In this document: positions 28,944-39,056 of the stretch, in pieces
How the letters are laid out: each line of letters begins with the position of its first letter
Position numbering within the stretch: position 1 is the first letter of the stretch
Assembly: GCF_003315635.1 (NCBI RefSeq)
Contig: NZ_PDCG01000003.1
Location: forward strand, 1-64,000
Length of the DNA stretch: 64,000 nucleotides
Direction of reading: 5' to 3'
From: Bifidobacterium aemilianum
GTDB lineage: Bacteria; Actinomycetota; Actinomycetes; Actinomycetales; Bifidobacteriaceae
Program-made: the position numbers and the translations under genes
Notes under the pieces: generated by a model
The model's input: only the letters and a program-made list of their open reading frames with translations
What the model was told of the DNA's origin: nothing
Databases searched by the model: none

Positions 28944-29642
28944 CTAGCGGCGACTAGGTATTGAATAATCCTTATGGTCAATGCTCGCTCTAAAATCTTC
29001 ATCAGTCATGGAGGTTGTCCATAGTTTCCAGTGCTCACCTACCTGTAGATTGCCTCGTGTGGATTTATCCTTCGGTGAATACCATTTGGCTGCTTCCACC
29101 TTGGCCCCGCTATCATGCGCCTCGTCAAGGGCGGGGAAGAGGTCAGTGTCTCTTGAGGCCAGTATTACCACGTCATAATTGCCAGACCTGGACAACCTTG
29201 TTAAAGCCAAGGCGCATAATACATCCACACCTTTTTCTTGTGGGGGCCGGTCTGCATTTATGCATCATTCATTGTTTGCGTAATGATATTGATATTTCAA
29301 TGGCCGGTGCCGTACACGCAGTTTCAAGCCTTGGAGGAAAGCTTCTTTCTCCCAATTGGATTTTTGCTTGAGATTTCTGCTGTATCCAGACTGATCAACT
29401 TTGGGGCTTGGCAAACCCCTGTAGACTTCGACACGGGAAAGCTTGAGAAGCGGCTCATCTGAGCAAGCTGCTACATTATTCGAAAGCACGTTTTCGTTTT
29501 TTATAGGAACAAGCCTATTCGAGAATTTGCAGGGGTCAATTAGAGCGTGGTAGGGCTCTTGGCCGCGCATAAAAACTTCTGCCGTTGTCATGTGGACATT
29601 CTGATAATCTATGACAACAGCCGCTTTTCGTTCATCTGCCAT
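28944..29642 (-). pseudogene. NYN-domain (PIN-like nuclease) protein interrupted by an in-frame TGA
   Basis: A single minus-strand frame of 232 sense codons is broken once by TGA at 29265-29267. The upstream part begins MADERKAAVVIDYQNVHMT, the start of an NYN/LabA-like domain with its first catalytic aspartate, and reaches PLKYQYHYANNE. After the stop, the same frame resumes as CINADRPPQEKGVDVLCALA and contains the second acidic cluster DVVILASRDTDLFPALDEA. The ATG at 29642 follows GAGGGG. NYN proteins are predicted RNases. The piece before the stop lacks half of the active site, so it should be inactive unless the TGA is read through or is a sequencing error. The area is less GC-rich than the surroundings. 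Confidence 0.75.
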
Positions 29643-29729
29643 GAGGTTCCCCTCATTTAGAATAAACCCCATCAATCCTGTGGGATGATGGGGAACTATA
29701 TGAAAAGACTGCCATGTTCAATTGAATTC

Positions 29730-29927
29730 GGCAACCGCAGCGATGCCTAGGGGGATGAAAACTATGCCGACTATGACGATGTGGAGTTGAGCCATGGCAA
29801 CGCGCAGAGCAGCTTCTTCATCAGTGCGGCTCAGATGATGATGGGTGTCTCCAGGCCTACTTTCGTCAGACTTGCCAAGGAGAACAAACTGACGGTCATG
29901 GCGGTCGGTTCCCCAAAGAGGGCCTAA
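29730..29927 (+). pseudogene. Chimeric gene remnant: copy of the 28229 protein fused to a helix-turn-helix fragment
   Basis: In this frame the sequence reads NRSDA, a TAG stop at 29748, then DENYADYDDVELSHGNAQSS and FFISA. This matches the C-terminal part of the protein encoded at 28229-28726 almost residue for residue. It then switches to QMMMGVSRPTFVRLAKENKL followed by a stop after SPKRA. The switched part resembles the MGVSRPTVV-type recognition helix of excisionase-like or antitoxin DNA-binding domains. There is no start codon or ribosome site. It appears to be the scar of a duplication and a recombination with a small regulatory gene. Confidence 0.65.
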
Positions 29928-29971
29928 CCAAGGGCCCTCATCTCCTTGGCGAAGATGAGGACCCTTGGTTA
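29925..29971. terminator. Long hairpin (19-bp arms, one mismatch)
   Basis: TAACCAAGGGCCCTCATCT and its complement with one mismatch flank a 9-base loop. It directly overlaps the stop of the remnant at 29730 and is followed by a second hairpin. It may have been that gene's terminator. Confidence 0.5.
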
Positions 29972-29986
29972 GCAGCCGATTGTTAC

Positions 29987-30017
29987 GGGCACCAGGCCAA
30001 GGTCTGGCCTGGTGCCC
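29987..30017 (-). terminator. gdhA terminator
   Basis: GGGCACCAGGCCA, loop AGGTC, TGGCCTGGTGCCC: a perfect 13-bp GC-rich stem starting 12 bp beyond the gdhA stop. Confidence 0.8.
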
Positions 30018-30029
30018 AGTATTTGGGGC

Positions 30030-31376
30030 TTAGAGGATGCCTTGGGCGACCATGGCGTCGGCGACCTTGGTGAAGCCGGCGACGTTGGCGCCCAGCATCA
30101 GGTCACCCTCGTGGCCGTATTCCTTGGCGGCGGCCAGGGAGTTGGTCACGATGTTCTCCATGATGGACTTGAGCTTGGCGTCGGTCTCCTCGAAGGTCCA
30201 GCTCAGGCGGTAGGAGTTCTGGCTCATCTCCAGTCCGGAGACGGCCACGCCACCGGCGTTGGCGGCCTTGGCGGGTCCGTAGAGCACGCCTGCGGCCTGG
30301 TAGGCCTCAATGGCTTCGGGGGTGGAAGGCATGTTGGCGCCCTCGCACACGACCTTGCAGCCGTTGGCGATCAGGGTCTTGGCGGAGTCGCCGTCGATCT
30401 CGTTCTGGGTGGCGCAGGGCAGGGCGATGTCGCACTTGACGGTCCAGACGCCGGCGCAACCTTCGTGGTATTCGGAGCCGGCAACCCGCTCCGCGTACTC
30501 CTTGATGCGGCCGCGGTGGCCCAGCTTGATGTCCTTGACCACGTCCAGGTCAATGCCCTTGGGGTCGTGGATGTAGCCGTTGGAGTCGGAGAGGGTCACA
30601 ACCTTGCCGCCCAGCTGGGCGGCCTTCTCGGTGGCGAAGATGGCCACGTTGCCGGAGCCGGAGATGGCTACGGTCTTGCCCTTGAAGGAGTCGTTGTTGA
30701 GGACGCGCATGGCCTCCTCGGTGTAGTAGCACAGGCCGTAACCGGTGGCCTCGGTACGGACCAGGGAGCCGCCGAATTCCAGACCCTTGCCGGTCAGGAC
30801 GCCCGAATACTCGTCGCGGATGCGCTTGTACTGGCCGAAGAGGTAGCCAATCTCGCGGCCACCCACGTTGATGTCGCCGGCGGGAACGTCGGTGAATTGG
30901 CCGATGTGACGGCAGAGCTCGGTCATGAAGGCCTGGCAGAAGCGCATGACCTCACCGTCGGAACGGCCCTTGGGGTTGAAGTCGGATCCGCCCTTGCCGC
31001 CGCCCATGGGCAGGCTGGTCAGGGAGTTCTTCAGAATCTGCTCGAAGCCCAGGAACTTGACCACGGACTCGGTGACGGTGGGGTGGAAGCGCAGGCCGCC
31101 CTTATAGGGTCCGATGGCCGAGTTGAACTGAACGCGGTAGCCACGGTTGACTTGGGTCTTGCCCTCGTCGTCAACCCATGCCACGCGGAACTTGACCACC
31201 CGCTCGGGCTCGACCAGGCGCTCCAGCACGCCGTTGGCCTCATATTCTGGGTGTTTGGCCACCACCGGCTCCAAGCTCTCGAAGACCTCGCGCACGGCCT
31301 GCAGGAATTCGGGTTGGTCGCCGTCGCGCTGCTCGACCTGGGAATAGACCTTCTGCAGATAGTTGTCAGTGAACAT
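30030..31376 (-). CDS. gdhA: NADP-specific glutamate dehydrogenase
   Basis: The 448-residue hexameric enzyme interconverts 2-oxoglutarate plus ammonia and glutamate. It has the family I length and the motifs PYKGGLRFHPTV, MGGGKGGSDFNPKG with the catalytic lysine, PAGDINVGGREIGYLFGQYK and a Rossmann segment TVAISGSGNVAIFATEKA. GAL-type NADP use is inferred from the family. The ATG at 31376 follows TAAGGGG. It is a single gene with its own terminator and a plausible promoter. A 470-residue open frame on the opposite strand is a codon-bias shadow. Confidence 0.96.
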   Translation of the reverse strand: MFTDNYLQKVYSQVEQRDGDQPEFLQAVREVFESLEPVVAKHPEYEANGVLERLVEPERVVKFRVAWVDDEGKTQVNRGYRVQFNSAIGPYKGGLRFHPTVTESVVKFLGFEQILKNSLTSLPMGGGKGGSDFNPKGRSDGEVMRFCQAFMTELCRHIGQFTDVPAGDINVGGREIGYLFGQYKRIRDEYSGVLTGKGLEFGGSLVRTEATGYGLCYYTEEAMRVLNNDSFKGKTVAISGSGNVAIFATEKAAQLGGKVVTLSDSNGYIHDPKGIDLDVVKDIKLGHRGRIKEYAERVAGSEYHEGCAGVWTVKCDIALPCATQNEIDGDSAKTLIANGCKVVCEGANMPSTPEAIEAYQAAGVLYGPAKAANAGGVAVSGLEMSQNSYRLSWTFEETDAKLKSIMENIVTNSLAAAKEYGHEGDLMLGANVAGFTKVADAMVAQGIL

Positions 31377-31436
31377 ACGGTTCCCCTTATGGTTGTCGGT
31401 GCAGCCTTGCTTGGGCAGGGCTAGCGATGTACTTGC

Positions 31437-31465
31437 TATAAAGTGGTCTCATTCTAAAAAGGCAA
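31437..31465 (-). promoter_or_regulatory. Possible gdhA promoter
   Basis: On the minus strand TTGCCT (31465-31460) and TTTATA (31442-31437) are 17 bp apart, about 60 bp before the ATG. Both are partial matches to the sigma-70 type consensus. Confidence 0.35.
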
Positions 31466-31817
31466 TGTGACGGGGAGAATACGGCTCTCCGCACCAGATA
31501 TTTCGACAGTATTTCGAGCCGGTTTCTTGTTCCTGTGTGGGACTGATTCGCTGTCGGGATTCGCGGTTTGGTGCGGTTCAAGCCGGTTTTTTATACAGCG
31601 TTCCTACACTCCACAACAGTCAAGGTAGATTTTGCCATGGAAACCAGCCTTTTACTGCTGTAGATTTTGATGTAATGAACTGTCCGGTGCCGGGCTGTTG
31701 CATTGCTGTTGGCATGTTGATGAAGCTGCCAGCTCGCTTCCGCTGGAGGAATCGGCCCTAGGCTTTCAAGGCTGTCCAATAGAGGCACGATGACAATGAA
31801 GTATTGAAGAAAGGGAT
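31466..31817. other. Intergenic stretch, no recognised feature
   Basis: This lies between divergent gdhA and the GH1 remnant. Short open frames exist but show no family similarity. Only GAAAGGGAT at 31808-31817, a ribosome site for the remnant, can be named. Confidence 0.4.
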
Positions 31818-33233
<1,416 letters not shown>

Positions 33234-33473
33234 GGCCCTGAGACCGGCTGGCTCTGGGTCTGAGCGGGCTCCGTCACTCTGTCCAGAGCTGGTCTCATCA
33301 CCCTGCCGTGAGTGCTACAGCCTGCGGCATGGTGCCTTGGTAAGGGGCGGCGGCTCAGTGTGTTCCCTCTGGCTGGTTTGGCTACTGGCGGACTTTGTAC
33401 GGTGGCGGCAAGCTCCTATTCTTGAAACTGACAGCACCGCAGGATGGGTGTCAATCGAGGCTAAGGAACGAAC

Positions 33474-33905
33474 ATGATTGAAGGATTCAAGAAATTCATC
33501 GCCCGTGGCAACATGATTGATCTGGCGGTCGGTGTGGTCATGGGTTCCGCCGTGACCACCGTGGTCGATGCAATCGTCAAGAATCTGATCAATCCCCTCA
33601 TCGCCATGATCTTCGGCAAGCCCAACATGGATGGCCTCCTGGCCTTCACCTTCAACCATGCCACCATTTCCTTTGGCGCCATCCTCAGCGCCCTGATCAA
33701 CTTCCTGGTGGTGGCCGCCGCGGTCTACTTCTGTATCATCGTTCCCATCAACAAGTTGCGCGACATCTCGTCAAGCCTGCTGAAGAAGCACGACGGCAAG
33801 GCGGCCCAGGAGGAGAAGAAAGAGCTGAGCCCTGAGGAGCAGACCGTGGCCCTCCTTCAGGAGATTCGCGACGACCTGGCCAAGGATCGGCAGGCAGCCA
33901 GGTAG
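33474..33905 (+). CDS. mscL: Large-conductance mechanosensitive channel
   Basis: The 143-residue homopentameric membrane channel opens under membrane tension to release solutes in osmotic downshock. The N-terminal helix MIEGFKKFIARGNMIDLAVG and TM1 (VGVVMGSAVTTVVDAIVKNL) are canonical. TM2 is ILSALINFLVVAAAVYFCIIV, and a charged C-terminal bundle follows. AAGGA precedes the ATG at 33474. Monocistronic. Confidence 0.95.
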   Translation: MIEGFKKFIARGNMIDLAVGVVMGSAVTTVVDAIVKNLINPLIAMIFGKPNMDGLLAFTFNHATISFGAILSALINFLVVAAAVYFCIIVPINKLRDISSSLLKKHDGKAAQEEKKELSPEEQTVALLQEIRDDLAKDRQAAR

Positions 33906-34126
33906 GAAACTGGCGGACATACTCGAACCAGACCCCCTGGCATGGGGTGGGTTCGCTGCCGTTGAAACCCGTCTCAGCCTTGCGATTCCAGCCTTTGAGA
34001 AGCATACCTGCTGATGTAGACTTCGTGATTTCAACGGTATTATGTCGGTAATCTCACTGTTTCACAGCCCCCCAGCTCGCTGAAATCTGTAAGACTGTAA
34101 GCAACATGGATTGGAAAGGGTCAGCT

Positions 34127-35341
34127 GTGAAAGCACACAAGACCATAGCCTACAAACCGGCCCTGGGCATTCTTACCGGCATTTTCCTGCTTGCCATCAT
34201 CTCCCGTTTCGATTCGATAATCTCCCCCTCGGTGGCGAAGATACAGGCCAGCTTTCCCCACGATGACCCCTCCAAGGTCGAATCGGTGGTTTCCATCGGC
34301 GCCTCAGCCGCCATGGTCTCATCAATCATCTTCGGCAAGCTCCTTGAACGGCTCTCCTACAAAGTGGTGGGGATCATCAGTTGCCTCTGTGTGGCCTGTG
34401 GCGGGCTCATGCCTCTGCTGGTCCACCAGAGTGTGAACCAACTGCTCTTCTTCGCCATTGTGGCCGGATTCGGTACAGGCATCATCACCACCATGCTGCC
34501 CAGCCTGGCCTCCCACTTCTTCCAAGGGAAGGAGCTGTCCGGGCTGCTGGGGCGCATCATCGCGGTGCAGGACGGGTCCTCCATGATCGTCCTGTACCTG
34601 GGCGGTCTCTTGGCCGTGGGCGGTTGGGTCCATAACTATTGGCTCTATGTCATAGCCCTCCTGACACTGATTCCCGTCATCATCTTCATCCCTTCGGAGC
34701 GGGCTGGCGATGACAGCGAGGAGGGGCAGATCCGCCGGCATAGGGAGGGGGTCGCAGAGCACCGGCCCAGCATCATCCTCTGCGCGAGTCTGGCCTTCCT
34801 GAGCATCTTCCTTGACGCTGTGATCTACAATAAGTTGGCCATCTACGTCGACACCTTCCACCTGGGTTCCTCAGACGTGGCCGGATTCGCCCTCATGTTC
34901 AACTCCGGTGCATCCGTGGTGATCGGCCTGTTGATCAACCGCATCAAGCAGGCGGTCGGATCCCTTACCCTGCCCTTGGCCTTCATGCTGTTTGCCATCG
35001 GCTCCCTATTCTTCCTGCTGCCGCCGAATCTGCCCATGGTCTGTGTGGGCGCCTTCCTCATAGGCTCCGGCTCGTCCATCGTCATGGCCACTTGTCCCTT
35101 CATGCTCTCGAACCTGATCGAAAGCCGGCACTACCCCTTCGTCATGGGCCTGTATTCGGCCTTCACCAGTCTTGGGTTCACCTCGTCGACCTGGTTCTTC
35201 AAGTTCCTCTCCGGGGCCTTCGGCCTGGACCCGCTCATGGGGTCCTTCTCCTGCATGTTGGGCATTTCCTTGGTGGTGGCCTTGCTGCTGGCGGTGATCC
35301 ATTTCCAGCGGCGGACCGAGGAGCACTACCTTTTCCTATGA
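34127..35341 (+). CDS. Major facilitator superfamily transporter, unknown substrate
   Basis: The 404-residue protein has about twelve hydrophobic segments, a central cytosolic loop (SERAGDDSEEGQIRRHREGV, near residue 200) and the MFS loop FGKLLERLSYKVVG after TM2. The GTG at 34127 is preferred to an ATG at 34106 because GGAAAGGG at 34113-34120 is then well spaced. It lies 145 bp before a C-S lyase gene on the same strand, so a sulfur amino acid or related compound is a conceivable substrate, but nothing in the sequence proves it. Confidence 0.75.
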   Translation: MKAHKTIAYKPALGILTGIFLLAIISRFDSIISPSVAKIQASFPHDDPSKVESVVSIGASAAMVSSIIFGKLLERLSYKVVGIISCLCVACGGLMPLLVHQSVNQLLFFAIVAGFGTGIITTMLPSLASHFFQGKELSGLLGRIIAVQDGSSMIVLYLGGLLAVGGWVHNYWLYVIALLTLIPVIIFIPSERAGDDSEEGQIRRHREGVAEHRPSIILCASLAFLSIFLDAVIYNKLAIYVDTFHLGSSDVAGFALMFNSGASVVIGLLINRIKQAVGSLTLPLAFMLFAIGSLFFLLPPNLPMVCVGAFLIGSGSSIVMATCPFMLSNLIESRHYPFVMGLYSAFTSLGFTSSTWFFKFLSGAFGLDPLMGSFSCMLGISLVVALLLAVIHFQRRTEEHYLFL

Positions 35342-35486
35342 ACTGATACAGCGCTCGCCGGTCAGTCGGTATAGCATCAAGGGAGATGCTGTCGGCTTGC
35401 GGTGAGCACCCGAGCTGGGCTGGTGGACATCCGGGCGGCGGCAGGGCTGATGGCAACGGTTTCAGTACGAATTGAGAAAAGAGAAG

Positions 35487-36701
35487 ATGATGACCTACGA
35501 TTTCACCTCGATCATTGACCGGCATGGCATGGACTCCATCGCAGTGGATGGATTGGGAACCGAGCCCGGTTTCGCTCCGGAGCCGCCCCAGGATGGGTTT
35601 GATGTCATCCCCATGTGGGTGGCCGACATGAACTTCGCCACGGTCCCCACCATCCCCGAAGCCATCATCGAGCGGGCCAAGCACCCATGCTATGGCTACT
35701 TCGAGCCCCGGGACGAGTACTTCGATGCCATCATCAACTGGCAGCGGACCCGCAACGGGGTCAACGGCCTGACCCGCGAAGGCATCGGCTATGAGAACGG
35801 TGTTCTAGGTGGTCTCATCTCGGCCCTGACCTCCTTTGCCGCACCCGGTGACGCGGTCCTCCTCCATAGCCCCACCTACGTGGGCTTCACCGCATCCATC
35901 GAGAACAACGGCTACCGCATCGTCCACAGCCCCCTGGTCAAGGATGCCCAGGGTGTGTGGAGGATGGATTACGAGGACATGGACAGGAAGCTCAAGGCGG
36001 AGAACATCCATGTGGCCGTCTTCTGCAGCCCCCACAACCCCTGTGGCCGTGTCTGGGAAGAGTGGGAGATCAAGAAGGCCATGGAGGTCTACAAGGCCAA
36101 TGACTGCCTGGTGATTTCCGACGAGATCTGGTCCGACCTCATTCTGGCCGGCGGCAAGCACACCCCCACCCAATCGGTCTCCGAGGACGCCCGCAACCGT
36201 ACCGTTGCCCTCTATGCGCCCAGCAAGACCTTTAACTTGGCCGGATTGGTGGGCAGCTACCACATCATCTACAACCCTTACCTGCGCGACCGTGTGGTCT
36301 CCAAGAGCAGCAAGCCCCACTACAACGAGATGAACCTCCTGTCCATGTACGCCCTGATCGGCGCCTACAAGCCGGAGGGCGGCCAGTGGCTGGAGGAGCT
36401 GCGCCAGGTGTTGACGGGCAATGTCGACTATGCCTGCGAGTACATAGGGGCCCACTTCAAGGGCCTGGAGGTCTCCAAGCCCCAGGGCACCTACATGCTG
36501 TTTGTGGACTGCAGCCAATGGTGCCAGGAGCATGGCGTGAGCCTTGACGAGTTGCTCAAGCGCTGCTGGCGGGTCGGTGTGGCTGTTCAGGATGGCCGTC
36601 AGTTCAAGGCCGCCTGTGCCATTCGCATGAACCTGGCCCTGCCCTTGAGCCGGGTCAAGGAGGCCTTTGAGCGGATGGACCAGTACGTCTTCACCGACTG
36701 A
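35487..36701 (+). CDS. MalY/PatB-type PLP-dependent C-S lyase (cystathionine beta-lyase family)
   Basis: The 404-residue fold-type I PLP enzyme is predicted to cleave cystathionine or cysteine conjugates to pyruvate, ammonia and a thiol. PatB-specific markers are VIPMWVADMNFATVP near the N-terminus, AVFCSPHNPCGRVW, VISDEIWSDLIL, the Schiff-base lysine in YAPSKTFNLAGL and RMNLALPLSRVKEAF at the end. The family's second function, as in E. coli MalY, is control of MalT, which is absent in this group. Two adjacent ATGs (35487 and 35490) follow AAAGAGAAG; the first is used. Exact substrate is uncertain. Confidence 0.87.
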   Translation: MMTYDFTSIIDRHGMDSIAVDGLGTEPGFAPEPPQDGFDVIPMWVADMNFATVPTIPEAIIERAKHPCYGYFEPRDEYFDAIINWQRTRNGVNGLTREGIGYENGVLGGLISALTSFAAPGDAVLLHSPTYVGFTASIENNGYRIVHSPLVKDAQGVWRMDYEDMDRKLKAENIHVAVFCSPHNPCGRVWEEWEIKKAMEVYKANDCLVISDEIWSDLILAGGKHTPTQSVSEDARNRTVALYAPSKTFNLAGLVGSYHIIYNPYLRDRVVSKSSKPHYNEMNLLSMYALIGAYKPEGGQWLEELRQVLTGNVDYACEYIGAHFKGLEVSKPQGTYMLFVDCSQWCQEHGVSLDELLKRCWRVGVAVQDGRQFKAACAIRMNLALPLSRVKEAFERMDQYVFTD

Positions 36702-36790
36702 GCCGCAGACTGGCCGCCGGTTGGGCCGCAGTTAAATCACAGATTAACCTGCCGGTTGGGTCGCAGACTGACCGCCGTGTGGGCCCTGCG
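36702..36790. repeat. Degenerate direct repeats between convergent genes
   Basis: CGCAGACTGGCCGCCG (36704-36719) recurs with one change at 36762-36777, and GGTTGGGCCGCAG (36719-36731) recurs with one change at 36754-36766. Confidence 0.5.
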
Positions 36791-36825
36791 TCTGGCTCGC
36801 CGGCAGTCGGCTGAGACCTGCTGCC

Positions 36826-38367
36826 TTACCTGTCCTGGCTGCTGCTGTCATTGACGATACGGCCCCGGTCGAGGGTGAGGAAGCGCTGGCAGGTTTGCTG
36901 CAGGAACTCTCGATCATGGGAGATGATGAGGACGATGTCACCCAGGCTGTGCAGATAGGCGATGGCTTGGGTCACCTGGTTCATATGGTAGAGGTCCAGG
37001 CCACTGGTGGGCTCATCCAGAACGATCAGTCGCTTGCCGGAGGTGACCGCGCAGCCGACCGCCACCCGCTGCTTCTCCCCGCCGGAGAGGCTGTTGGGAT
37101 TGCGTGCCAGCAGGTCCTGAAGGTTCAGTTGCTCGGCCACATGGAGGAGGACCGGTGCCGTGAGGGGGCCCTCGCTCACCTGTGCCCCCAGGGCCAGCTC
37201 CTTCTCCACGCTCTCGCAGAAGAGTTGGTAGTTGACATCCTGAAAGACCAGGAAGGAGTTCCTGGTCAGTTCCTTGCGGTCTTGGGTTTGGTCGTCAAGG
37301 ATGAAGCCTGACTGTCTGTCGGGCTTGACCAGCCCGGTCAGAACTTTGGCGAGGGTGCTTTTGCCGGCCCCGTTGCGGCCGATGATGCCGGTGACCTCCT
37401 GGTTGGTCAGGGTCAGGTCGGGAATGTCCAGGGCCAGGTCAGGGCTGGACTTGTACCGGAAGGTCAGCTTGCTGATATGTAGTCGAGTGCCGGGCCCTGC
37501 CGGTGACGGTTCGGTTGATGGCTGTTCGCTCTGTGGCCTGCCGCCGGTGCTCCTGGTGGATGGGTGGCTGAAGCCCGCGATGGCTGATTGGCCTGCGCTC
37601 GGCGCACCCGAGACTTTCCCGACCTGGTCGGCATTCAGGGCCCGCAGGCCCAACTCCTCACGTTCCTGCCGGCCCATGGCCGCCATCTGCCCGGCCGTCA
37701 GGTCCCTGATGACCTGACCCTGGTCGATGATGATGAAGCGGTCGGCCAGGTCCCTCAGGTAGTAGAGACGGTGCTCGATCACCAGGATGGTCAGCCCGGA
37801 GGCCTTGAGTCGGCCCAGAAGGGCGGCCAGAGAGTCGATGGATTTACTATCCAGGTTCGAGGAGGGCTCATCCAGGAGGAGGATCTTGGGGTCCAGCATG
37901 ACCGAGGAGGCGATGGCCACCATCTGCTTCTGCCCGCCGGACAGGGAGAACATGCTCCGGTCCAGCAGCTGCTCAACGCCGAAGAGGGAGGCGACGGCCC
38001 CGATGCGCTCCTGGATCTCCGCTCGGGATTTTCCCACGTTCTCCATGGGGAAGGCCAGTTCGCTGCGGACATCGGTGGTGAAGAACTGGGTCTTTGGATT
38101 CTGGAAGACCGAGCCGACCTCCTCCGAAAGCCGGTAGATGGGCATGCCTGCCGTGGTCTCATCGGCCAGGGTGCAGGAGCCGGTCAGGCTACCCTCGAAG
38201 AGCTCGGGGATCAGCCCGTTGACCACCCGTGAGACGGTGGTCTTTCCGCAGCCGCTTCTGCCGCTGAGCACCAGCAGCTGCCCCCTGCCGGCATGCAGGC
38301 TGACCCGGTCCAGAGAGGGGGAGGGCTGCCCCTGGTAGCTGAAACTGATGGCATCGAGGTCAAGCAT
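36826..38367 (-). CDS. ECF transporter ATPase, two fused ABC domains (CbiO/EcfA-like)
   Basis: The 513-residue protein combines the two ATPases usually made as EcfA1 and EcfA2. Domain 1 has Walker A GRSGCGKTT (36-44), signature LSGGQKQMV and Walker B LLLDEPSSNLD. Domain 2 begins after a Ser/Pro/Gly-rich linker (about 260-295) and has GRNGAGKST, LSGGEKQRV and IVLDEPTSGLD. Both sites look catalytic. Its ATG overlaps the end of the T-component gene by eight bases. It is the last gene of the S-T-A operon and powers uptake of a micronutrient chosen by the S component. Confidence 0.9.
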   Translation of the reverse strand: MLDLDAISFSYQGQPSPSLDRVSLHAGRGQLLVLSGRSGCGKTTVSRVVNGLIPELFEGSLTGSCTLADETTAGMPIYRLSEEVGSVFQNPKTQFFTTDVRSELAFPMENVGKSRAEIQERIGAVASLFGVEQLLDRSMFSLSGGQKQMVAIASSVMLDPKILLLDEPSSNLDSKSIDSLAALLGRLKASGLTILVIEHRLYYLRDLADRFIIIDQGQVIRDLTAGQMAAMGRQEREELGLRALNADQVGKVSGAPSAGQSAIAGFSHPSTRSTGGRPQSEQPSTEPSPAGPGTRLHISKLTFRYKSSPDLALDIPDLTLTNQEVTGIIGRNGAGKSTLAKVLTGLVKPDRQSGFILDDQTQDRKELTRNSFLVFQDVNYQLFCESVEKELALGAQVSEGPLTAPVLLHVAEQLNLQDLLARNPNSLSGGEKQRVAVGCAVTSGKRLIVLDEPTSGLDLYHMNQVTQAIAYLHSLGDIVLIISHDREFLQQTCQRFLTLDRGRIVNDSSSQDR

Positions 38368-39043
38368 GGAAGGCCACCCCCGTCAGCAGGCAGCCAAGGG
38401 CCAGAACCACCGCGTCAACCCAGGAGAAGGTCACCTGGTAGAGGGAGGTTTTGGGCTTTGGATTGGTGATTCCCCGGGTCAGGGCGGCCGATGTGAGGTC
38501 ATTGGCCACGGTGGAGGCATTGTTGAGCAGGGGAATGTAGATGTATTCCATGGTTCTCAAGGGGTGCAGGAGCATGTCGGCGGCGGTCACGGCTATGCCG
38601 CGGAATCTCATGGCCGCGCGAATCTGCCGGTAGTCATGGATGATGGTGGGGAAAAAGCGGAAGAGCACCGAAGTGGGGATGATGATCCACCGGGGCAGGT
38701 GGAGTCCACGCAGCCCGACCATGAGTTCGGAGGTCTTGGTGGTGGTCATGATCAGGGCACCCACCAGCACCACGGGCAGCAACTTGCCGAAACCCGCGAA
38801 GACAAAGAGCAGGTAGTGGCCGGCGATATTGTCCGGGTAGAGGAAGGCCAGGGCGTTGCCCAGGGCGAACACCGCGCATACCAGCAGCCATTTCAGGCAG
38901 CTGCGGACCTTGCCGGATAGGGCGAGGAGGGCGCATAGGTAGCAGCAGATGATGATGTTCAACCAGTCCGGCAGGGTGACGAAGAGCAGGGCGTTGGAGA
39001 AGACGACCAGGGCGAACTTCGTGTAGATGCAGAGGGGCCTCAT
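38360..39043 (-). CDS. ECF transporter transmembrane component (EcfT)
   Basis: The 227-residue membrane protein begins MRPLCIYTKFALVVFSNALL and has about five helices. EcfT proteins couple two ATPases to the substrate-binding S protein through two Ala-Arg-Gly type motifs; the segment AAMRFRGIAVTAADMLLHPL carries the first and ALTRGI the second. It lies 13 bp after the S-component gene and overlaps the ATPase gene. Confidence 0.85.
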   Translation of the reverse strand: MRPLCIYTKFALVVFSNALLFVTLPDWLNIIICCYLCALLALSGKVRSCLKWLLVCAVFALGNALAFLYPDNIAGHYLLFVFAGFGKLLPVVLVGALIMTTTKTSELMVGLRGLHLPRWIIIPTSVLFRFFPTIIHDYRQIRAAMRFRGIAVTAADMLLHPLRTMEYIYIPLLNNASTVANDLTSAALTRGITNPKPKTSLYQVTFSWVDAVVLALGCLLTGVAFHA

Positions 39044-39056
39044 TCCTGGCTGGGCC

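Noticed and set aside
29265..29267. Selenocysteine reading of the TGA in the NYN gene
   Set aside because: No selenocysteine insertion element was recognisable, NYN domains are not selenoproteins, and the organism type is not known to use it.
30012..31424. 470-codon open frame on the plus strand opposite gdhA
   Set aside because: It is the exact antisense of a well-conserved glutamate dehydrogenase. Its Gly/Val/Leu-rich translation has no motifs and reflects the codon bias of the real gene.
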